In this document: positions 22,634 through 27,723 of the stretch, one piece after another | Layout of the letters: each line of letters opens with the position of its first letter | How positions within the stretch are numbered: the stretch's first letter is position 1 | DNA from: DRGT01 sp035685445 | Lineage (GTDB): Archaea > Thermoproteota > Nitrososphaeria > Nitrososphaerales > Nitrosopumilaceae | DNA: 27,723 nt | NCBI GenBank assembly: GCA_035685445.1 | Contig: DASSAK010000021.1 | Span: forward strand, 1 to 27,723 | Direction of reading: 5' to 3' | Notes under the pieces: model-generated | What the model saw: only the letters and a program-made list of their open reading frames with translations | Databases searched by the model: none | What the model was told of the DNA's origin: nothing | Program-made: the position numbers and the translations under genes

Positions 22634-24055
22634 GTGATCACAATAACCGGTATTAACTTGACAGAATATGAATCATTATTAGAAAAATTATTAGAACAAA
22701 AACCTGAGCTTTCGCGATCGGCTATTGAAGAAAAAATAAAACAAAAAAAAGACAAAATCGGGGCAGGGTATCTGACTGATCAAGGTGCGCTTTTTCTAAT
22801 TGCTTCTGATCTTGGTGTATCTTTATCTGAACCATTAAAAGTTGAGATGAATCTAAAGGATTTGTTTGTAGGAGCAAAAGAAGTTTCTTTAGAATCTAGA
22901 GTTCTAAGTCTTTCCCCTCCAAAACAATACACTAGAAAAGATGGTTCTCCATTCCTTCTCAGAACTATGACTGTTTATGATAATGATTCAACTGCAAGTG
23001 TAAAACTTTGGGATGAAAAAGCTAGTTTACCTGAAATTGAAACGTTGAAACCCGGAGATCTTGTTAAAATAATCAAGGCATATGTGAAATCGGATCTTAA
23101 TGGTAAGCCCACAATCAACATAGGTTCAGGCTCTCACATCGAAGCATCTCATAGTGAAAGTGATATTCCATCGATTGATGAAATTACAATAGATGTTAGC
23201 AAAGTAAAAGAGGGAGACACAAATTTGGCAGTTTCAGGAAAAATTGATGGAATGATAAGTTCCATGGAGTTTACAAACTCTAGGGGACAACCAGGAAAGG
23301 CTTTGAGGTTAAGATTGAAGGGTAATGACGGAAATTCCATTAGAGTTGTTCTGTGGGGAAAGGATGAAAGCAATATTCCAAAAATTATTTCTCCTGATGC
23401 AAAAGTTCGTTTATTGGGAATTAGAGCTAAATCTGGCAATCAAGGACTTGAAATTCATGGAAATGAGTCTACGATTGTAGATATTGAAGGAAAGAAAGAG
23501 GCCGAGCCAATTCTTTTTAGAATAATATCTATGGCAACACAGGAATCTGGAAAAACCATGATACTAGGTGTTGATAAGAACAAAAGAATGTTCAACATTT
23601 CTGATTCTTCGGAAAATACATTACAATTCAAAGAAAATGATGTGATAGAATGCATGCCATCAAAAGTTTTTGGAAGTTCAATCACATTAGATGAAAATTC
23701 GTTTGTACGTAAAATAGATGACGATTCTACAATTCCAAGTAAAGCCGAGATGAGAACAAAGATTTCAGATGTTAAGGTTGGTGAAAGTTATTGTATTGAA
23801 GCAATAATTTTGAAAGTGCCCGAAAGAAGAGAAGTTCAAACAAAAAATGGCGAATCTGTTTCACTATCAGAAATGTTTGTTGAAGATGACAGTGGTCAAA
23901 TATGGATTAAAGGATGGAGAAATCAAGCTAGGTTAATCGATAATTGTTCAATTGGGGAAATAATTTCAGTTACAGCTGTTAATGCAAAATCAGGTTTAGA
24001 GGGCAGAATAGAATTGTTTTTGTCTCCTTTTTCGATTATTTCAAAGAAAAACTAG
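22634..24055 (+). CDS. Archaeal RPA-like single-stranded DNA-binding protein, several OB folds
   Basis: 473 aa, starting with GTG. An N-terminal helical segment (SRSAIEEKIKQKKDKIGAGYLTDQGALFLIASDLGV, about 28-62) is typical of archaeal RPA proteins. It is followed by OB folds at about 70-165 (VSLESRVLSLSPPKQYTRKDG ... VKLWDE) and 180-290 (LAVSGKIDG ... VVLWGKDE). Further beta-rich OB-like parts lie at about 290-360 and 370-470 (ending IWIKGWRNQARLI). The C-terminal zinc finger of some archaeal RPAs is absent. It is expected to protect single-stranded DNA in replication and repair. It converges on the Lhr-type helicase gene with a 4-nt overlap. Confidence 0.85.
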   Translation: MITITGINLTEYESLLEKLLEQKPELSRSAIEEKIKQKKDKIGAGYLTDQGALFLIASDLGVSLSEPLKVEMNLKDLFVGAKEVSLESRVLSLSPPKQYTRKDGSPFLLRTMTVYDNDSTASVKLWDEKASLPEIETLKPGDLVKIIKAYVKSDLNGKPTINIGSGSHIEASHSESDIPSIDEITIDVSKVKEGDTNLAVSGKIDGMISSMEFTNSRGQPGKALRLRLKGNDGNSIRVVLWGKDESNIPKIISPDAKVRLLGIRAKSGNQGLEIHGNESTIVDIEGKKEAEPILFRIISMATQESGKTMILGVDKNKRMFNISDSSENTLQFKENDVIECMPSKVFGSSITLDENSFVRKIDDDSTIPSKAEMRTKISDVKVGESYCIEAIILKVPERREVQTKNGESVSLSEMFVEDDSGQIWIKGWRNQARLIDNCSIGEIISVTAVNAKSGLEGRIELFLSPFSIISKKN

Positions 24056-26805
24056 TAATCCCAAAATCCTCTAGTCATAACATACTGTCTTTCAGCTTCA
24101 TAAATCTGCTTGTAGAGATTTTCATCGTCAACCATATTTCTTAAAATCCTTGCTGCAGTATCTGCGCCAATACCATATCCAGATAGGACAATCAAAGCGG
24201 TCTTTCCAAAATTTTCTATTAAAGAAGATACTTTCCAAGCTCGATCAAACTTGTGTTTTTCATCAGAAGAAATTTTTTTGCCGGCATGTTTTTTCTGAAT
24301 TATTTTAGGGAGATCATAGTCAGAATAAAAAGTAGCAGTTATCTGCCGTGCTTTACAATAAGGACATGATAAAGAATTTGTTATTTCATTTGTTTCAACA
24401 ACCCTAACCCATTTTCCACATCTAGCACAAACCAGTCTATGTTTTGTTGAAAAAAGCCTTGATTTTATCATATCCAATATTCCCTTATCAACATTAGAAG
24501 GAGATGAATAATATTTTGTAGTATGATCTAAAATGGGAATTGCTAATTTAGAAAATTTATCAACATCACGCCAATTAATCTGAATTTCATTATTTTGAAT
24601 TTTTTGTAAAATTTTTCTTGTTCCTTCCAAGTCATATTTGTCGTGAAATAATTCTCTCATAGCCTCTTTGACTAGCGGAGTTTTTGAATATCGATCATAA
24701 AGAAACCTAGCAGATTTTCTTTCATAAATTGCCTCCCTACTAACAATTCCAAATTTTTTAGCAACACACCATGTTCTCCAACTTACATTATGAGTTCCAG
24801 CTAATGATGCAGTAATAATTGAAGGTAAGTCATACTCATCCTTTATGACTTGAAGTAGTAATTTTTGTGAAATTCTAGATTTTGAAGATAATACAATTCT
24901 GTATGCATCAGAACGTGCTTCTACTAAATATCCCAACATAGATGATAACATAGAAGATAACAAAGTGGATAGTGTTGAGTTAATTTTTGTTCCAAAGCAA
25001 GCGTGTATAACTATAGATCCTTCAGAGCATACAGATTCAACTACAATAGTTTTTTCATCCGGAATTGAATCAAAATTCAATTTTGAAATTATATTGTTAA
25101 TTAATTTCAGAGAACCCGTTTTCACTTTTGTTCTAAACTGTCCTACTTTTTTAGCTGTATTATATTCAACAGGTATGCTTTCACCCTCCCAATATGGGAC
25201 AGTAGTGCCACCTGCTCTGAACGGTTCAACATTTACAATTAACGATTTTTCATCAACATTTAGGATTCGCCATTGCATGCCTCTAAGAACAAAAATGTTT
25301 CCAGATTCACCATAATCGCCTACAAATCGCTGATCTAAAGTGCCAATTATTTTTTTACCAACTGAATCAAAAACTTTGAATTTTAAAATATCTGGTATTG
25401 TAGAAAGATTTTCAAAATAATATTTGAATGATCTTCCTTTCTTCCAAAAAACCATTTTTTCTCTATCAAAAAACAGCAAATAGTTTGAATCAAGAAGTTC
25501 TAAAACACTTGAAAAATCATTTAGAGAGATATTTCGAAATGGATATGCTAATGTTACAGTTTTAAATGCATCTTCAACTGATACTTCACCTAATTGCATA
25601 GCCAAGCCAACTAAATGATGAGCTAGGACATCTAAGGAACCATCATGTATTTTTTGTTCTTCAATTTTTCCTTCCTTGATTCGTTCTAGTATAGCTTTAG
25701 CTTCAAATTCATCATCAGAATTATTTGTAATTATCAAACCTTGGGCTGAAGAATCTCTATTATGTTTGCTTCTTCCAATTCTTTGAACGAGCTTTGAAAC
25801 TTGTCTAGGTGAACCATAGTGAATGACTAATTCAACAGAACCAATATCAAGACCAAGTTCTAATGACGAGGTACATACTACTATTCCAGGTTTTCCTTCT
25901 CTTAGCAATGCTTCAGTTTCTTCTCTAACTTGTTTTGATAAAGAACCATGGTGCAATTCTATGTGGATATTAGATTTTTCTTTCAAGATTGATGCTAAAA
26001 ATTCAGATTCGCCCCTGGTATTTGTAAAAAGCAACACAGGAGAATTAAGATTTAGTTTTTTAACATAATCAATGATGGATTGTGCTACATCAGAAATTGT
26101 TCCATCAATATATTTTACGTCTACATCATATTTGCGAAGTGTTGTATCTTTGATTATCTTACACTTTCTTTTTGTTCCAACTACAAATTTTGCTGCTTCA
26201 TTCTCATTTCCTATAGTTGCAGATAAACCTACGCGGGTAATCTCAGTGTTTGATGAAAGTTGAAGTCTTTCTAAGCTAAGAGATAGTTGGGAACCCCTTT
26301 CACTAGACAATAATTCATGAACTTCATCAATAACAACCCACTCTAATTCCGATAATGCATTAAGCACTTTTTTCTGAGTTAATAGGATAACTAATGTTTC
26401 AGGTGTTGTAATTAAAACATCTGGAGGATCTTTTGTTATTTTTCGTCTAACTGATTGAGATGTATCACCGTGTCGAATTTCAATTGTTAATTCCTCATTT
26501 TTTGCATATCTAGTGATTCTCCTAAAAACATCACGATTAAGTGCACGTAAAGGAGTGATGTAAAGCACTTTGATTTTTCCAATTTTTTTTGATTCTCTAA
26601 CTAAGGAAAATATTGGTATAATTGAGCACTCTGTTTTACCAGAACCTGTTGGTGCAATTATTAGAGAATCTTTCTTTTGTAAGATTGTTGGAACGGCTTT
26701 TTTCTGAATTTCGGTTAACTGTTGAAAACCAAGATTAGAAAATTTAGACGTTAAGGTAGGATCAAGTAGTTGATTCTTCTGCTTGTTTTGACCTCGATCT
26801 TTCAT
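24052..26805 (-). CDS. Lhr-type superfamily 2 helicase with zinc and HhH-like C-terminus
   Basis: 917 aa. RecA-like domain 1 has the Q-motif LTEIQKKAVP (30-39), Walker A APTGSGKT (51-58), motif Ia TPLRALN, and the DEVH box at 160-163 followed by GLSATIGN. RecA-like domain 2 has SSLELGLDIG and QRIGRSKHNRD. The Lhr-specific winged-helix and core region spans about 420-750 (GTLDQRFVGDYGE, FVLRGMQWRI). A four-cysteine zinc motif CARCGKW ... CPYCKAR lies at about 814-840, and an HhH-like VLSGYGIGADTAARIL at about 880-896. Lhr helicases act in DNA repair and RNA metabolism. The upstream 39-aa frame overlaps its start by 44 nt. Confidence 0.9.
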   Translation of the reverse strand: MKDRGQNKQKNQLLDPTLTSKFSNLGFQQLTEIQKKAVPTILQKKDSLIIAPTGSGKTECSIIPIFSLVRESKKIGKIKVLYITPLRALNRDVFRRITRYAKNEELTIEIRHGDTSQSVRRKITKDPPDVLITTPETLVILLTQKKVLNALSELEWVVIDEVHELLSSERGSQLSLSLERLQLSSNTEITRVGLSATIGNENEAAKFVVGTKRKCKIIKDTTLRKYDVDVKYIDGTISDVAQSIIDYVKKLNLNSPVLLFTNTRGESEFLASILKEKSNIHIELHHGSLSKQVREETEALLREGKPGIVVCTSSLELGLDIGSVELVIHYGSPRQVSKLVQRIGRSKHNRDSSAQGLIITNNSDDEFEAKAILERIKEGKIEEQKIHDGSLDVLAHHLVGLAMQLGEVSVEDAFKTVTLAYPFRNISLNDFSSVLELLDSNYLLFFDREKMVFWKKGRSFKYYFENLSTIPDILKFKVFDSVGKKIIGTLDQRFVGDYGESGNIFVLRGMQWRILNVDEKSLIVNVEPFRAGGTTVPYWEGESIPVEYNTAKKVGQFRTKVKTGSLKLINNIISKLNFDSIPDEKTIVVESVCSEGSIVIHACFGTKINSTLSTLLSSMLSSMLGYLVEARSDAYRIVLSSKSRISQKLLLQVIKDEYDLPSIITASLAGTHNVSWRTWCVAKKFGIVSREAIYERKSARFLYDRYSKTPLVKEAMRELFHDKYDLEGTRKILQKIQNNEIQINWRDVDKFSKLAIPILDHTTKYYSSPSNVDKGILDMIKSRLFSTKHRLVCARCGKWVRVVETNEITNSLSCPYCKARQITATFYSDYDLPKIIQKKHAGKKISSDEKHKFDRAWKVSSLIENFGKTALIVLSGYGIGADTAARILRNMVDDENLYKQIYEAERQYVMTRGFWDY

Positions 26806-26881
26806 AAACCATTACGCCAACAAGTCCTATTGCAAATAAAATAACTGTAATTACTGGTATTGAATCAAAAATTCCTGCCAT
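26762..26881 (-). CDS. 39-aa single-pass membrane peptide overlapping the Lhr start
   Basis: It starts MAGIFDSIPV, has a hydrophobic segment (about 8-26; PVITVILFAIGLVGVMVY) and then a charged tail YERSRSKQAEESTT. The reading frame overlaps the first 44 nt of the helicase gene in another frame. A TATA box lies 21-30 nt before this ATG, and none is evident just before the helicase start, so the peptide is likely the first gene of the transcript. It has no recognised family. Its size means chance cannot be excluded, but the clean membrane segment followed by positive charges favours a real protein. Confidence 0.5.
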   Translation of the reverse strand: MAGIFDSIPVITVILFAIGLVGVMVYERSRSKQAEESTT

Positions 26882-26901
26882 AATTTATCTGTTAATTTCA
26901 T

Positions 26902-26911
26902 GGTTAAATAG
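26902..26911 (-). promoter_or_regulatory. TATA box of the small peptide and helicase transcript
   Basis: Minus-strand CTATTTAACC lies 21-30 nt before the ATG at 26881 and more than 95 nt before the helicase start. Confidence 0.45.
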
Positions 26912-26912
26912 A

Positions 26913-27563
26913 TTAAGATGGATTAGTCAAGCCCAAAGAAGAAATATTGTAATTAAATGAATTTTCTGAAAAAGGTGAATATGCTTTGCCAGAAAATTTG
27001 CTGCCGTGTTTTGAGAGTTTAATTTTGGTATGGGTAAACATGTTAATGGATTTTTCTAAATTTTCAATTTCATGGTGATCAATGTTTCTAATCATGTTCG
27101 TGATTACAGTTGATATGTTGTTTTGAATTGTAATTTTTGACAAGTCGTGCATGTATTTCATAAAGATGATATTTTTTTCCAGAGTTAATTCATCTTTAGA
27201 ATATTCAAACGAGTACAAATCAGTAATGTTATCAATTACAATCAAATCAAAATTTGATTTAGGAATTTTTGATAATGCTTGAATTTGTTCTGCAGAATTA
27301 GTAATTCTGCTGACTAGTACATTATTCATTAACGAGTAATCCATGTTATTGTTTTGCATTACTTGAAGCATTCTTTCAGGTCTGAATTCGCCTGTTGTAT
27401 CTTGAAAATAAACATGACCACCTTGTAAAAGGGAATTTATTGAAATTTGTATCAAAAATTGTGTTTTTCCAGTTCCATTTGGTCCAAAAATATCTGTAAT
27501 AATTCCATTTTTGATGCCTCCTCCAAGAAAATGATCTAGTTTTTCTATACTTGTTGGAATCAT
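26913..27563 (-). CDS. RecA/RadA-superfamily ATPase (RadB-like paralogue)
   Basis: 216 aa, a bare RecA core without the N-terminal helix-hairpin-helix domain of RadA, as in RadB and other archaeal RadA paralogues. It begins TSIEKLDHFLGGGIKNGIITDIFGPNGTGKTQ, with Walker A GPNGTGKT at 27-34. A HVYFQDTTGEFRPERM segment follows, and Walker B is FDLIVIDNITDLYSFEY (about 105-121). RadB-like proteins assist RadA in strand exchange or control recombination. It lies just upstream, on the same strand, of the peptide-helicase unit, so a repair link is plausible. A TATA-like CTTTTAATTTTGG precedes it. Confidence 0.85.
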   Translation of the reverse strand: MIPTSIEKLDHFLGGGIKNGIITDIFGPNGTGKTQFLIQISINSLLQGGHVYFQDTTGEFRPERMLQVMQNNNMDYSLMNNVLVSRITNSAEQIQALSKIPKSNFDLIVIDNITDLYSFEYSKDELTLEKNIIFMKYMHDLSKITIQNNISTVITNMIRNIDHHEIENLEKSINMFTHTKIKLSKHGSKFSGKAYSPFSENSFNYNISSLGLTNPS

Positions 27564-27580
27564 ATTCAGTAATTATTTAT

Positions 27581-27593
27581 CCAAAATTAAAAG
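27581..27593 (-). promoter_or_regulatory. TATA box of the RadB-like gene
   Basis: Minus-strand CTTTTAATTTTGG is centred about 24 nt before the ATG at 27563, giving a leaderless transcript. Confidence 0.45.
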
Positions 27594-27641
27594 GAATTAT
27601 TTTTCATTTTTAGGCAAGGCTTTTATTCAGGATAACATCGT

Positions 27642-27723
27642 ATGCTGACAAGTGAAAAATCAGTGTCGCAAACAAGTGCTAAAAGACCATTAACAACACT
27701 TCAGAAGAGTACCAAGAAAAAAG
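27642..27723 (+). CDS. Start of a probable Sm-like (Lsm/snRNP-type) protein, truncated by the window edge
   Basis: Only 27 codons are visible: MLTSEKSVSQTSA followed by KRPLTTLQKSTKKK. The pattern RPLxxLxKSxxKK is how archaeal Sm-like proteins enter their first Sm motif. The call rests on this short stretch and could be wrong. A T-rich TATA-like stretch is near 27620-27628, slightly close to this ATG, so the start codon is also not certain. Confidence 0.45.
   Translation, partial: MLTSEKSVSQTSAKRPLTTLQKSTKKK

Noticed and set aside
1..27723. CRISPR array, insertion sequence, integrase or prophage
   Set aside because: No regularly spaced repeats, transposase-like frames or terminal inverted repeats were seen; the genes are mostly core archaeal functions.

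Overview
The window looks like a stretch of core chromosome from an AT-rich archaeon, most likely an ammonia-oxidising member of the Nitrososphaerota (Thaumarchaeota, Nitrosopumilus-like). The evidence is a set of archaeal information-processing genes (pelota, uL2, Cdc48, GatD/GatE, an Lhr helicase, an RPA-like protein, a RecA-fold ATPase, archaeal SRP RNA), TATA-type promoters about 25-30 nt before many start codons (largely leaderless transcripts), a tRNA with a small non-canonical intron, and a bacterial-type GrpE/DnaK/DnaJ set, as is usual in mesophilic archaea. I saw no insertion sequence, integrase, CRISPR array or prophage gene.

Left part (1-5.1 kb): a radical SAM enzyme of the MJ0619/tetraether-synthase type runs off the left edge. 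It is divergent from a TrmB-type regulator, a DtxR-type metal regulator and a 54-aa cysteine-rich protein that are packed as one unit. Then come a YjbQ-type protein, an unrecognised 140-aa protein, pelota (ribosome rescue) and CutA.

Middle part (5.1-14.6 kb): a membrane site-2 protease with a PDZ domain; a TtuA/Ncs6 tRNA thiolase; the 7S SRP RNA; acylphosphatase and ribosomal protein uL2 on the minus strand; Cdc48 on the plus strand; then gatD and gatE, which make Gln-tRNA(Gln) by amidation of Glu-tRNA(Gln).

Right part (14.3-27.7 kb): a small basic GRGT-repeat protein, tRNA-Leu(CAG), a 55-aa zinc-finger-like protein, grpE-dnaK-dnaJ, a methyltransferase, a degenerate nucleotide-sugar-dehydrogenase-like protein, an intron-containing tRNA-Gln(UUG), a two-gene ABC exporter, an RPA-like multi-OB protein, an Lhr-type helicase preceded by an overlapping 39-aa membrane peptide, a RadA/RadB-like ATPase, and the start of a probable Sm-like protein at the right edge.

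The most interesting points are: an 18-nt intron between positions 10 and 11 of tRNA-Gln, with a bulge-helix-bulge that predicts exactly the splice sites the mature tRNA fold requires; the same tRNA carries the A1-U72 pair known to be read by archaeal GatDE, which is also encoded here; the regulator pair facing a tetraether-synthase-like gene; several small proteins (39, 54, 55 and 85 aa), three of them easily missed; and tail-to-tail gene pairs that repeatedly share a 4-nt stop/stop overlap.
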